A stretch of DNA of 64,000 nucleotides from Hymenobacter jejuensis (lineage in GTDB: Bacteria; Bacteroidota; Bacteroidia; Cytophagales; Hymenobacteraceae). The notes under the pieces are model-generated. The model was not told the origin of the DNA. It searched no databases and saw nothing but the letters and a program-made list of their open reading frames with translations. Position numbers and translations under genes: made by a program. This document shows positions 33,774 to 42,501 of this stretch, one piece after another (the first letter of the stretch is position 1; every line of letters starts with the position of its first letter). The stretch spans positions 4,712,001-4,776,000 of the forward strand of contig NZ_CP040896.1 of assembly GCF_006337165.1 (NCBI RefSeq). The letters are read 5' to 3'.

Positions 33774-34330
33774 AATATCTCTAAGGCATCTTGGACCTGA
33801 CGCAGCTAGGAAGAGCTAAAGCCAGAAAACACCTTCAAAACCCGTAATCGGTAGAAGCAATACCAAGTATAGTATTATACTTGAGCTTTAAAGTTCTTTT
33901 GTTGGTATAGTTATAGCTAGTAATGATTCAAAGATTTGTTGTCTACATCAAATTTACGCATAATAATAAGTAAATCAACAACTTACAATAAAAAACATTA
34001 GTAAATATATATACTAAGGTTCAGTAGGCGTCCTAATTTATCAAGCGTCTTAGTCAGCAATGAACAATTTTGTATCTTATCCATTCCAATACAATTCACC
34101 ACATTGGATTGATAGTCAATATACTACAAAATATGTTTTTATACAACTAATTGAAATTCAATATCTTATATAAATGCCGTGCTATCATGATACATCATTT
34201 GTATAAGAGCATAGGTACTAATTACACTTCTAGCCTCGTGGAAAAACAATAAAAAAATACATATTGTAGAAGCAATATTTTGTATGTTTGTCTTTCACCG
34301 TTCCACAACTATTTGCCACAACTCTACCTC
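33774..34330. other. AT-rich gene-free region
   Basis: About 560 bases of strikingly AT-rich sequence, unlike the GC-rich genes on both sides. I see no ORF of coding character. It contains TTGATAGTCAA at 34109-34119, a member of the recurrent intergenic palindrome family, several AT inverted stretches, and a possible -7 box near its right end. Confidence 0.5.
34283..34290 (+). promoter_or_regulatory. Candidate -7 box of the 74-residue orphan gene
   Basis: TATGTTTG matches the TAnnTTTG -7 consensus of Bacteroidota and lies 40 bases upstream of ATG 34331. A TTG occurs 16 bases upstream of it, slightly closer than the usual spacing. Weak but consistent with a monocistronic promoter. Confidence 0.35.
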
Positions 34331-34555
34331 ATGCACCTTACGCAAATTCAGCAGGCGCTAATGCGCCTGGGTTTCAACGTGGACCCTGCCACGAATGTCT
34401 ATTGCCAGGTCACGAACAAAGGAAAGATCAGCGTTCACCGCAGCGACAACAGCCCGACCCGCGGCCTGTTTATTGAAGGGCCGGGCGGCATTGTAGTCGG
34501 CAACCCCGTCAACGAAGACCACATGCACACCATGTTGGTAACGGCCGGGTACTAA
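34331..34555 (+). CDS. Small protein of unknown function (74 residues)
   Basis: Starts MHLTQIQQALMRLGFNVDP and ends HMHTMLVTAGY. The central strand-rich part (VTNKGKISVHRSDNSPTRGLFIEGPGGIVVG) has no membrane segment and no known motif; a small alpha+beta fold is likely. The in-frame start at 34280 would add an unlikely segment, so ATG 34331 was chosen. GC-content returns to gene-like values exactly at this ORF, and a good terminator follows it within 25 bases, both of which support a real single gene. No function can be suggested. Confidence 0.65.
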   Translation: MHLTQIQQALMRLGFNVDPATNVYCQVTNKGKISVHRSDNSPTRGLFIEGPGGIVVGNPVNEDHMHTMLVTAGY

Positions 34556-34577
34556 ATCCGCTCCTGACTTAAACTTC

Positions 34578-34609
34578 ATCCCCAATCCGCTTCGCTGCGA
34601 ATTGGGGAT
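34578..34609. terminator. Intrinsic terminator after the 74-residue gene
   Basis: ATCCCCAAT-CGC pairs with GCG-ATTGGGGAT around a 6-base loop with one mismatch, followed by a T-run (ATTTTTC). Right after it, at 34627-34637, is a perfect copy of the recurrent palindrome TTGATAATCAA. Confidence 0.85.
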
Positions 34610-34664
34610 TTTTCATTTATATCTTATTGATAATCAAGCATATAAACAAGAGCCAATTTTGACA

Positions 34665-35855
34665 CTACGCGAACAGAGTATGCGCCTGTTCGATAAAAAC
34701 CCGGCTGCTCATCCAAGCCATCACCAGCACGACCAACAGGCCGCAAAAAGTCAGGAACAACGGGTGCCGGTACTCGCCTACCACCGATTTGCGGTGGGCC
34801 GCTACCAGCATTGTGCCGAGGGTAATGGGCAAAATAAAGCCGTTGAGCGCTCCAGCAAGAATCAGCAGGCTTACTGGCTTGCCAACTAGCACGAAAATGA
34901 GTGTCGACAACAGGATAAATCCGATGATGATTCGGTTTTCGTTGCGACTGATGCCGGCATGAAAAGACCGGAGAAACGTCACGGAAGTGTAAGCCGACCC
35001 AATCACCGAAGTAATTGCAGCTGAGAACATTACCACTCCGAAAAGTTTATAGCCTATCTGCCCGGCAGCCAACTTAAATACCGAAGCCGTTGGGTTGCCG
35101 GCGTCGATGGCAAGCCCTTGGCTGATCACACCGAGCGAGGCTAAAAACAGAAACACCCGGATAATCGAGGCCACCGTAATGCCCGACGCGGCGCTCGACG
35201 TAACCTGCGGCAAGGCGGCCTGCCCTTTCACGCCCGCATCCAGCAGCCGATGCCCGCCGGCAAACGTGATGTAGCCTCCCACCGTGCCCCCCACCAACGT
35301 GATGATGGACATAAAGTCGATTTTGGTAGGTGCCACCGTGCGCACCAGCGCCTCGCCCACCGGCGGACCCGACGTAACGGCCACATACACAATGCTTATG
35401 ATCATGAGCAGGCCCATGATCTGCGCAAATCGGTCCATGGCTTTGCCGGCTTCCTTCACCAGAAAAATAGCGATGGCCATAGCCGCTGTAAGCAGGGCGC
35501 CCATTTGGGGCGTGATGCCAAACAGCACTTCCAGGCCCAACCCTGCCCCGGCCACATTACCGATATTGAAGGCCAACCCGCCGAGCACAATGAGCACCGC
35601 GATCAAGCTCCCCAGCCCCGGCAGCACAATGTTGGCAATGTCAGGCGCCCGCTTCTCGGCTACGGCGATGATGCGCCAGATATTCAGCTGGACGCCCAAG
35701 TCGATGAGCACGGAGGCCAGAATAACGAAGCCAAAACTGGCCCCCAAGGATTGGGTGAAAACGGTGGTCTGGGTGAGGAAGCCGGGCCCGACTGCCGATG
35801 TCGCCATCAGAAACGCGGCCCCGAGCAGTACGCTCCAATCTTTTCGTTGCTTCAT
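34665..35855 (-). CDS. NRAMP-like transporter of the pxp operon (YcsG-like)
   Basis: A 396-residue membrane protein with about eleven helices and an NRAMP-type fold. The canonical metal-binding DPGN of helix 1 is replaced by [10 protein letters not shown] (near residue 22), and the MPH motif of helix 6 is absent ([19 protein letters not shown]), so it probably does not carry Mn/Fe. In Bacillus subtilis the NRAMP-like YcsG gene sits in the same operon as ycsF-kipI-kipA. Here the gene overlaps pxpA by 4 bases and is last in the operon, so 5-oxoproline uptake is a reasonable inference, not a demonstrated function. Confidence 0.82.
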   Translation of the reverse strand: MKQRKDWSVLLGAAFLMATSAVGPGFLTQTTVFTQSLGASFGFVILASVLIDLGVQLNIWRIIAVAEKRAPDIANIVLPGLGSLIAVLIVLGGLAFNIGNVAGAGLGLEVLFGITPQMGALLTAAMAIAIFLVKEAGKAMDRFAQIMGLLMIISIVYVAVTSGPPVGEALVRTVAPTKIDFMSIITLVGGTVGGYITFAGGHRLLDAGVKGQAALPQVTSSAASGITVASIIRVFLFLASLGVISQGLAIDAGNPTASVFKLAAGQIGYKLFGVVMFSAAITSVIGSAYTSVTFLRSFHAGISRNENRIIIGFILLSTLIFVLVGKPVSLLILAGALNGFILPITLGTMLVAAHRKSVVGEYRHPLFLTFCGLLVVLVMAWMSSRVFIEQAHTLFA

Positions 35856-36634
35856 ACGGGCTTTGTAAGCAACGCAGCCTCTAGCACAACTCCTTCATCT
35901 GCAAGCACTTGATTAATTTGCTGGGCAAACGCCAATGCGTGTGCGCCGTCGCCGTGAATGCATACCGTATCGGCCTGAATTGCAAGATCTTCTCCGGGTA
36001 GCGTCCGGACTTTTCCTTCTTTTACCATGCGCACCACCTGCCGGATGGCTTCGTTGGGGTCGGTGATCAGCGCCTGGGGCAACCGGCGCGAAGTCAGCGT
36101 GCCGTTGGGCTGATACGTGCGGTCGGCGAAAACCTCCTGTGCCGTCCGCAGGCCCAGCTTTTGCCCGGCCCTGATCAGTTCGCTGCCGGCCAGCCCATAC
36201 AGCACCAATTCCGGATTGACACGATGCAGGGCTTCCGCAATAGCCTCGGCGAGGGCCGCATTTACGGCGGCCATGTTGTAGAGGGCGCCGTGGGGTTTCA
36301 GGTGGTGCAAAGTGCCGCCTTCGGAGGCTACAAACCCAGCCAATGCCCCTAATTGGTAGACCACCATGTCGAAAGCTTCTTCCGGCGAAACTGCCATTTC
36401 GCGGCGGCCAAACCCCACCAGATCGGGCAGACCAGGGTGCGCCCCGATCGCTACGTTGTGTTGCAGGCACAGTCGCACGGTTTTTTTCATTACGGCTGGG
36501 TCGCCGGCATGGAAGCCGCAGGCAATGTTGGCCGAGGTCACAAAAGGCAGAATAGCCGCGTCGTGCCCAAGCTGGTAAGCACCGTAGCTCTCGCCCATGT
36601 CGCAGTTGAGGTCAACCTGCAAGGGTGGTGTCAT
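35852..36634 (-). CDS. pxpA: 5-oxoprolinase subunit A
   Basis: A 260-residue LamB/YcsF family protein. Characteristic strings are [22 protein letters not shown] at the N-terminus, [41 protein letters not shown] and [18 protein letters not shown], with [12 protein letters not shown] near the end. PxpA with PxpB and PxpC forms the prokaryotic ATP-dependent 5-oxoprolinase that opens the pyroglutamate ring to glutamate. All three are here, overlapping by 4-11 bases in the order B-C-A-carrier on the minus strand. ATG overlap with the end of pxpC implies translational coupling. Confidence 0.95.
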   Translation of the reverse strand: MTPPLQVDLNCDMGESYGAYQLGHDAAILPFVTSANIACGFHAGDPAVMKKTVRLCLQHNVAIGAHPGLPDLVGFGRREMAVSPEEAFDMVVYQLGALAGFVASEGGTLHHLKPHGALYNMAAVNAALAEAIAEALHRVNPELVLYGLAGSELIRAGQKLGLRTAQEVFADRTYQPNGTLTSRRLPQALITDPNEAIRQVVRMVKEGKVRTLPGEDLAIQADTVCIHGDGAHALAFAQQINQVLADEGVVLEAALLTKPV

Positions 36635-37641
36635 GCATTCTCGATTTTAAACTGTAAACTCTTCTTAATCTGCTGAATATCTTGCTCTTGCTTGATGTAC
36701 AGGCACTGTGCATCTTCCAGTGAAATCCTCTGAAACCGGATTTTTTGCCCCAGCGGCACCTGTGCCAAGCGCGAGAAATCGGCCGTAATCACCTGCGCAA
36801 TGCGCGGGTAGCCACCCGTCGTTTGATGGTCGGCTAGCAACGCAATGGGGTGGCCTTCGGGCGGCACCTGAATGGTGCCAAAGGTAACAGCGCTGGATAG
36901 CAGCTCGCGCGGCTCGTCCCGAAACAAGGCCGGCCCTTGCAACCGGTAGCCCATGCGGTCGGAGTCGGAGGTAACGGTGAATTCCTGGTGCCAGAAATCG
37001 TGTTGACTGCTTTCGGTAAACAATTCGTAATCAGGGCCTTGCAAAACCCGAATAACCGGGCTCGCCACGGGCTGCGGGTAGAGCTGCGGGTCGGGAGTCC
37101 ACTTGGCCTGGCCCCAATCTTTGGCGGGGTAAGCGCCAGCTAAGGCCTGCCAGAGCTTGTGCCCTTGCGGCGTAAGGCCAATGCAAGGCAGCAGATCGCC
37201 GGTTTTCAGGGCGCGGCCTCTGAACCCACCGATTTCGGCGCGCAGGTAAGTAGAATAGCTGCCCAGCACCTTCGGAATGGCGAAGCTTCCGGCCACGGCC
37301 AGATACGCCCGGATGCCCGAGCGCGGGGTGCTAAACTCCAGCACACTGCCGCGCCGCACCCACACGGGCCGGGCCATTTTTACGCGCTCGCCGTTGAGCA
37401 CCGGCGACAAATCGGCACCCGTGAGGGCAATCAAATGATCGGCTTCGAAGCGGATGCGGGGGCCTAAGTAAGTGATTTCCAGGCCGGCGCTGTCTTCCGG
37501 GTTGCCCACCAGCAGGTTGGCCACGCGTAGGGCTATGGCATCCATAGCGCCGCTTACCAAAATGCCTTGCTTCTGGTAGCCGTGCCGGCCCAGGTCCTGC
37601 ACCGTAGTCAGCAGCCCCGGGCTAAGAATGTTAAAACTCAT
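36631..37641 (-). CDS. pxpC: 5-oxoprolinase subunit C (KipA-like)
   Basis: A 336-residue biotin-dependent-carboxyltransferase-like protein. It begins [23 protein letters not shown], the family's highly conserved start, and continues with [30 protein letters not shown] and [13 protein letters not shown]. The C-terminal [19 protein letters not shown] is also diagnostic. The longer frame that begins at 37875 lies inside pxpB and was rejected; ATG 37641 overlaps the end of pxpB by 11 bases. It functions with PxpA and PxpB in the cytoplasm in 5-oxoproline hydrolysis. Confidence 0.94.
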   Translation of the reverse strand: MSFNILSPGLLTTVQDLGRHGYQKQGILVSGAMDAIALRVANLLVGNPEDSAGLEITYLGPRIRFEADHLIALTGADLSPVLNGERVKMARPVWVRRGSVLEFSTPRSGIRAYLAVAGSFAIPKVLGSYSTYLRAEIGGFRGRALKTGDLLPCIGLTPQGHKLWQALAGAYPAKDWGQAKWTPDPQLYPQPVASPVIRVLQGPDYELFTESSQHDFWHQEFTVTSDSDRMGYRLQGPALFRDEPRELLSSAVTFGTIQVPPEGHPIALLADHQTTGGYPRIAQVITADFSRLAQVPLGQKIRFQRISLEDAQCLYIKQEQDIQQIKKSLQFKIENA

Positions 37642-38374
37642 ACTCGCGGCGGCGTTCGAATTCCTTTTCTGTGATGGCCACAAACCGCACCCGGTCGCCG
37701 GCCTGTAACAAGCTCGGCGACGCAGCCTGCGGTTTGAATAGCTGAAGCGGCGTACGCCCAATAAGCTGCCAGCCGCCGGGCGTCTGAATCGGGTAAACGC
37801 CCGTTTGCAGCCCGCCGATCCCGACCGAGCCGGCAGGCACTTTGGTGCGCGGCTTGTCTTTGCGCGGCACCGCAATCTTCTCGTTCAGCCCACCTATGTA
37901 CGGAAAGCCGGGCGCAAACCCGATCATGTACACCAAGTATTCGCCACGCGTATGCAAACTAATTACTTGTTTAACAGATAGTTGGGCGTAATCTGCTACA
38001 AACTCCAGATCGGGCCCAAACTTGCCGCCGTACCACACCGGAATCTCCACCACTTTGGAGCGCAGCTTCTCCTTCCGAGTTTCGGCTTGGCGCAGCAGAT
38101 CGTGAATAAAGTGCGTTACTTCTTCATACGGATTGTAGCGGCCCGCCTGGCTCAGCACCCACGGATCATAGTAAACCGTGACGCTCGCAAAAGCCGGCAC
38201 ATATTCGATGAGGCCCGGAAAAGGGTGCTCGCGCAGGCAGGCGCTGAAGGCCTGCACCCGCAGGTGCGTCGGTAGCTCAATGGCGTCGCCAAACTGCACC
38301 ACCAGTCCCGAATCGCCCACGGGCGCTAAGTGCGCGGCGGCTGTGCTGCTCGGGTTCCGCTGCGGGTTTTCCAT
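37631..38374 (-). CDS. pxpB: 5-oxoprolinase subunit B (KipI-like)
   Basis: A 247-residue protein of the KipI/allophanate-hydrolase-subunit-1 family. Conserved segments are APVGDSGLVVQFGD (near residue 17), IPVWYGGKFGPDLEFVA, YMIGFAPGFPYIGGLNEKIAVPRK, PAGSVGIGGLQTGVYPIQTPGGWQLIGRTPL and LFKPQ. In B. subtilis KipI also inhibits the kinase KinA, but the conserved role is 5-oxoprolinase with PxpA/PxpC. First gene of a four-gene minus-strand operon; the promoter should lie in the approximately 170-base gap to the divergent M1 peptidase gene. Confidence 0.95.
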   Translation of the reverse strand: MENPQRNPSSTAAAHLAPVGDSGLVVQFGDAIELPTHLRVQAFSACLREHPFPGLIEYVPAFASVTVYYDPWVLSQAGRYNPYEEVTHFIHDLLRQAETRKEKLRSKVVEIPVWYGGKFGPDLEFVADYAQLSVKQVISLHTRGEYLVYMIGFAPGFPYIGGLNEKIAVPRKDKPRTKVPAGSVGIGGLQTGVYPIQTPGGWQLIGRTPLQLFKPQAASPSLLQAGDRVRFVAITEKEFERRREYEF

Positions 38375-38543
38375 TCTTGCGTCCGTTCGGAGTTGGGGTT
38401 AGCTGTGAAAGCTGGCGTTGGTATCTTGGGCCTAAAATAACGAGCAAAAAGCGGCGCACCGACCACCCGACGTGCAGTTTACAAGTATACCACGATTCGA
38501 CACAAAGACTGCACTGCTATTCAGTGATCAACTCCGGTTCAGA

Positions 38544-41129
38544 ATGAAAAACAGCTTATCTGCGTACGCCAAAGCCGGGTTTCTTGGTTTGGCGCTTGGT
38601 ACTGCGGCTTGCAGCAAGAAAATGGTTATAACTGATAATCAGCCTGTTGAAAACGGTGTCTCCAAGGAACTGGCCGACAGCCGCAAGCAACGGATCAGCG
38701 ACATAGCGTATGCGCTTCAGTTTACGGTTCCGGCCCGCAAAGACGACCCAATTCTCGCTTCTGAAACGGTGGCGTTCCGCCTGCACGATATTCAAGCTCC
38801 GGTACAGCTCGATTTTAAGGGAAAAGCTGATCATATTAAGTTGTTGACTATCAATCAGAAGCAAGTTGCTATTGATCACCGCAACGAGCACTTGGTATTG
38901 CCCGCTTCGGCGCTCAAAACCGGCCAAAATGAGGTAAAAATTGACTTTATCGCCGGCAATCTGTCGCTCAACCGCAGCGACGACTACCTCTACACCTTGT
39001 TAGTGCCGGAGCGCGCTCGCACGGTATTTCCCGTTTTCGATCAACCTAACCTGAAAGCGACGTTCCGGCTTTCCTTAACCTTACCGCTTGACTGGCAAGC
39101 CGTTGGGAACGGACCACTGCAAGATTCGGCAGTCGTTGGCAGTACCAAAACGTACCGCTTCGCCCCGTCCGATACGATCAGCACTTACTTGTTTTCGTTT
39201 GTGGCGGGCAAGTTTACGCGGGTTTCCCGCACGATGGCCGGCCGCCAAATGCAATTTTTGCACCGCGAAACCGACCAGGACAAGCTGCGCCTGAGCCTGG
39301 ACCCCATCTTCCAGATTCATGCAGATGCGCTGGCGTTTATGCAGCAGTATACCGGCCTTCCGTATCCGTTCCGCAAATTCGATTTCGTCGCGATTCCTGA
39401 TTTTCAGTACGGCGGCATGGAGCACGTGGGCGCCATCGATTATATGGCCTCCACGCTGTTTTTGGACGAAGGCGCGACGCAGGACCAAAAGATTGCGCGC
39501 TCCAACCTGATCGCCCACGAAACCGCCCACATGTGGTTCGGGGACCTCGTAACCATGCAGTGGTTCAACGACGTGTGGATGAAGGAGGTGTTCGCCAATT
39601 TCATGGCCGACAAAATCACGCAGGTGGCCGTGGCTAATTCCAACTACGACCTCAAGTTCGTCATCGACCATTACCCCGCCGCCTACGGTATCGACCGCAC
39701 CAGCGGGGCCAACGCTATTCGCCAGCCACTCAACAACTTACAAGATGCAGGCTCGCTTTACGGCAACATTATCTACCACAAAGCGCCCATCATGATGCGG
39801 CAGCTGGAACGACTCATGGGCGCGGAGGCCTTTAAGCAAGGCTTGCAGGAATACCTAAAGAAGTACGCGCACGGCAACGCCACCTGGCCCGATCTGATCG
39901 CGATTCTGGATGCCCGCACACCCGCCGATTTGCAGGCCTGGAATCAGGTGTGGGTCAACGAGCCCGGCCGCCCTATCTTCGATTACAGCTTAAAAACGCA
40001 AAGCGGCCACATTACCGAGCTCACCCTCACGCAAAAGGCCGAAGACGGTTCCGACCGAATCTGGCCCCAACTGTTTGAGGTGACCTTGGTGTACCCCAAC
40101 GGCGCTAAAGAGCTAACTGTGAACATGAACAAGCGGCAGGTAACAGTTCCTTCCGCGGCGGGCGCGCCGGCGCCTTCGTACATTTTATTCAACTCGTCGG
40201 GGTTGGGCTACGGCGTTTTCCCGGTCGAAAAGCCCATGGCCGCTGGCATGGCGGCATTGTCAAATCCGGTGGCGCGGGCCTCGGCCTACATCAACCTTTA
40301 CGAAAACATGCTCAACCGCCGGGCTTTGGCTCCGGCGCAGTTGCTGGCCGTGTACCGGCAGGCGCTAACCAGCGAGACCGAAGAACTGAACCTGAAACTG
40401 CTAACCGGGCAAATCAGCGATATCTTCTGGAAGTTTTTGCCGCCGCCCGCTCGCGTAGCACTCGCTCCGAGTCTGGAGAAAGAGCTTTGGCAAACCATGC
40501 AGCAGCAGGCAGCCCCCAACTCCAAGAAGCTGTTATTCAAGGCTTACCAATCCGTGGCGCTGACCGCGGCGGCACAAAGCCAGTTGTATCGGGTGTGGGA
40601 GAAAGAGCAGGCGCCGGCCGGCGTGAAGCTAACGGAGGATGACTACACTGCCCTGGCCTTGGCACTAGCCGTGCGCGATTATGCCGCCGATGGGCAACTC
40701 CTGACCAAGCAATTGGCCCGCATCAAAAACCCCGACCGGCGCAAGCGCATGGAGTTTCTGATGCCCGCACTCTCGGCGGACGAGAAAACCCGCGATGCGT
40801 TTTTTGCTTCGTTGCAGGATGCCCAAAACCGGGAAAAGGAAGCGCGGGTCGTGGCGGCTTTGGGCTACTTGCATCATCCGTTGCGCCTCGCGACTTCCGA
40901 AAAATACCTACCCAAAAGTTTGGCTTTGCTGGAAGAAATTCAGCTGACGGGCGATATTTTCTTTCCGTATTCGTGGCTGCAAGCCACATTTGGGGCTTAC
41001 CAAAGCCCTACGGCAGCCGCTACGGTTCGCACGTTTCTGCAGCAACACCCCGACTACAATCCTAAGCTGCGTGCCAAAATACTACAGGCCACCGATGATC
41101 TTTTCCGTGCCGAAAAACTAATGTTATAG
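38544..41129 (+). CDS. M1 family aminopeptidase, lipoprotein
   Basis: An 861-residue zinc aminopeptidase with a lipoprotein signal (LALGTAAC, lipidated Cys about 24). The catalytic domain shows YGGMEHVGAID (GxMEN-like, with His for Asn) and HETAHMWFGDLVT with His325, Glu326 and His329, then the third ligand Glu in MKEVFANF. Architecture resembles ERAP/PepN-type M1 enzymes with a C-terminal helical domain (about 560-861). It is distinct from the M1 enzyme at 18278, which lacks the lipobox. As a surface or periplasmic lipoprotein it should process peptides taken from outside. It stands alone, divergent from the pxp operon. Confidence 0.92.
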   Translation: MKNSLSAYAKAGFLGLALGTAACSKKMVITDNQPVENGVSKELADSRKQRISDIAYALQFTVPARKDDPILASETVAFRLHDIQAPVQLDFKGKADHIKLLTINQKQVAIDHRNEHLVLPASALKTGQNEVKIDFIAGNLSLNRSDDYLYTLLVPERARTVFPVFDQPNLKATFRLSLTLPLDWQAVGNGPLQDSAVVGSTKTYRFAPSDTISTYLFSFVAGKFTRVSRTMAGRQMQFLHRETDQDKLRLSLDPIFQIHADALAFMQQYTGLPYPFRKFDFVAIPDFQYGGMEHVGAIDYMASTLFLDEGATQDQKIARSNLIAHETAHMWFGDLVTMQWFNDVWMKEVFANFMADKITQVAVANSNYDLKFVIDHYPAAYGIDRTSGANAIRQPLNNLQDAGSLYGNIIYHKAPIMMRQLERLMGAEAFKQGLQEYLKKYAHGNATWPDLIAILDARTPADLQAWNQVWVNEPGRPIFDYSLKTQSGHITELTLTQKAEDGSDRIWPQLFEVTLVYPNGAKELTVNMNKRQVTVPSAAGAPAPSYILFNSSGLGYGVFPVEKPMAAGMAALSNPVARASAYINLYENMLNRRALAPAQLLAVYRQALTSETEELNLKLLTGQISDIFWKFLPPPARVALAPSLEKELWQTMQQQAAPNSKKLLFKAYQSVALTAAAQSQLYRVWEKEQAPAGVKLTEDDYTALALALAVRDYAADGQLLTKQLARIKNPDRRKRMEFLMPALSADEKTRDAFFASLQDAQNREKEARVVAALGYLHHPLRLATSEKYLPKSLALLEEIQLTGDIFFPYSWLQATFGAYQSPTAAATVRTFLQQHPDYNPKLRAKILQATDDLFRAEKLML

Positions 41130-41223
41130 GTAATATAACTGCCAATAATAATTCAGATTACCAGATTTGCATTCAGTCGATAAAACTAAAAAATATACAA
41201 GTAATAAAATTCGCAATTAAATT

Positions 41224-41532
41224 CTAAAGCCGAGCAAACGCCATCTGCTCGACCATTACATCCTGCAAAAATAGCCGAGCGATTCCTATTTGCTCAAAAG
41301 TCAATTCTGGCGACAAAGTCGGTTGTAGAATGTCAATTAAGCTCAACAATTCCGCCTTTGAAAGACTAATGCTTTCCTGACGCTGCAATGTATCGTATAA
41401 CTTTCGCAAATCAGACATAACTTGCTCGTTTTCAATGCTTTGCAGGCCATCCTTGGTATTTACTAAAACTATAGCTTTGCTTATAATCGTTGCATATACC
41501 TTTGGCACATGAAAAATATATCGTTCACTCAT
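41224..41532 (-). CDS. Small AT-rich protein of unknown function (102 residues)
   Basis: A soluble, mostly helical protein, MSERYIFHVPKVYATIISKAI at the start and LFLQDVMVEQMAFARL at the end, without a recognised motif. Its gene is markedly AT-rich compared with its neighbours and lies in an AT-rich stretch (41130-41720), which suggests recent acquisition or a poorly expressed orphan. The ATG start and the absence of other coding frames support a real gene. Function unknown; no toxin, antitoxin or regulatory fold could be recognised. Confidence 0.55.
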   Translation of the reverse strand: MSERYIFHVPKVYATIISKAIVLVNTKDGLQSIENEQVMSDLRKLYDTLQRQESISLSKAELLSLIDILQPTLSPELTFEQIGIARLFLQDVMVEQMAFARL

Positions 41533-41723
41533 AACAATGAGACTTTATAGCAGCACAAACTAGGAGTACGATTGATTTACAATCATTTTTATTTAATACT
41601 CCTATCCGAAAGAATTGTTATCATTATCCTGATAAAAGGCACAAATTATACTAAAGCTCAACAAGTAAAATTAATACATAGGAATGAATCTATTCTTTCT
41701 TACAATTAGCTTACCCTACTTAA

Positions 41724-42272
41724 TTAGTTTGTCGGGTCGTTTAATCCAAACTCCTCTATTACGTGCCACGACCGGCCATCGTGGCGAAAGAGCTGAAAGG
41801 CTCGGACCGAAAATTCCGCTTCGAAATGCCGGGCTGCAAAAAGCGTGCGTAATTCGGGTACTTGTGCCGAAGACAAATCGCGCGTGGCCAAGGTCATGTG
41901 TGGGGTGAAAGGCCGCTTTTCGCGGGGCACCTCGGGCAAATGAGTGGCGCACCATGCCTCAAGCTGCGCCTGAAAAGCCTGTATGCCAGTAGGTTGGTTT
42001 ATCTGCACAAATAAAGTCCGGTCACCGAACCAGGCGAAGTTGCGTAGGCCGACTGCAAATGGCGCCTGCGTAGCCGCAAACGCCGAGAGCGCAGCACGAA
42101 ATTTGATTTCGAATTCTGGTGGCTGCCGCAACGGCGGTATCAGGGTGATGTGCGCGGGCAGCTTCAAAGCGTTACGGCTTCCCGTGAGGCGGTGTACTTC
42201 CTGCTTCAACCCCCACACCTCCGACAAAACCGGCTCCGGCGGCATCACCGCGACGAGATACAAAACATTCAT
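41724..42272 (-). CDS. 2'-5' RNA ligase/phosphodiesterase (2H family)
   Basis: A 182-residue protein of the 2H phosphoesterase superfamily. Both HxT motifs are present: AHITLIPP (about residues 41-48) and PHMTLATRDL (about 124-133), separated by about 80 residues as in LigT/ThpR. Such enzymes act on 2',3'-cyclic phosphates of RNA. Cytoplasmic, single gene. A REP-like 31-base-pair inverted repeat lies just upstream, between this gene and the M28 peptidase gene. Confidence 0.85.
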   Translation of the reverse strand: MNVLYLVAVMPPEPVLSEVWGLKQEVHRLTGSRNALKLPAHITLIPPLRQPPEFEIKFRAALSAFAATQAPFAVGLRNFAWFGDRTLFVQINQPTGIQAFQAQLEAWCATHLPEVPREKRPFTPHMTLATRDLSSAQVPELRTLFAARHFEAEFSVRAFQLFRHDGRSWHVIEEFGLNDPTN

Positions 42273-42354
42273 AGTATTGATAATATATTATGTATCAACA
42301 AGATATATTATTACCGGCATCACCTTCAAGACTCCCACCAGTCGCACAAAAGAG

Positions 42355-42451
42355 CCGGCTGTCATCCTGAGCTTTGCGAAGGACCTCCTCCCGGAACAAC
42401 AATTTGTTCTGGCGAAATAAGGTCCTTCGCAAAGCTCAGGATGACAGCCGG
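42355..42451. repeat. REP-like element, perfect 31-bp inverted repeat
   Basis: The arms 42355-42385 and 42421-42451 are perfectly complementary over 31 bases and contain GTCATCCTGAGCTTTGCGAA. The 35-base loop holds a second small hairpin (GAACAA/TTGTTC at 42394-42409). I recognise this GTCATCCTGAGC string as a common intergenic repeat in Hymenobacter-type genomes; the perfect arms suggest a recent or maintained copy. Confidence 0.85.
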
Positions 42452-42501
42452 GTGAAGTGAGCAGACGGCCAAACAACGACGTAATACTGCCCAAGCAGGT
42501 C

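Noticed and set aside
36631-37875. Longer pxpC frame starting at 37875
   Set aside because: The first 78 codons lie inside pxpB and read as low-quality Arg/Ala-rich sequence; the conserved pxpC start is ATG 37641.
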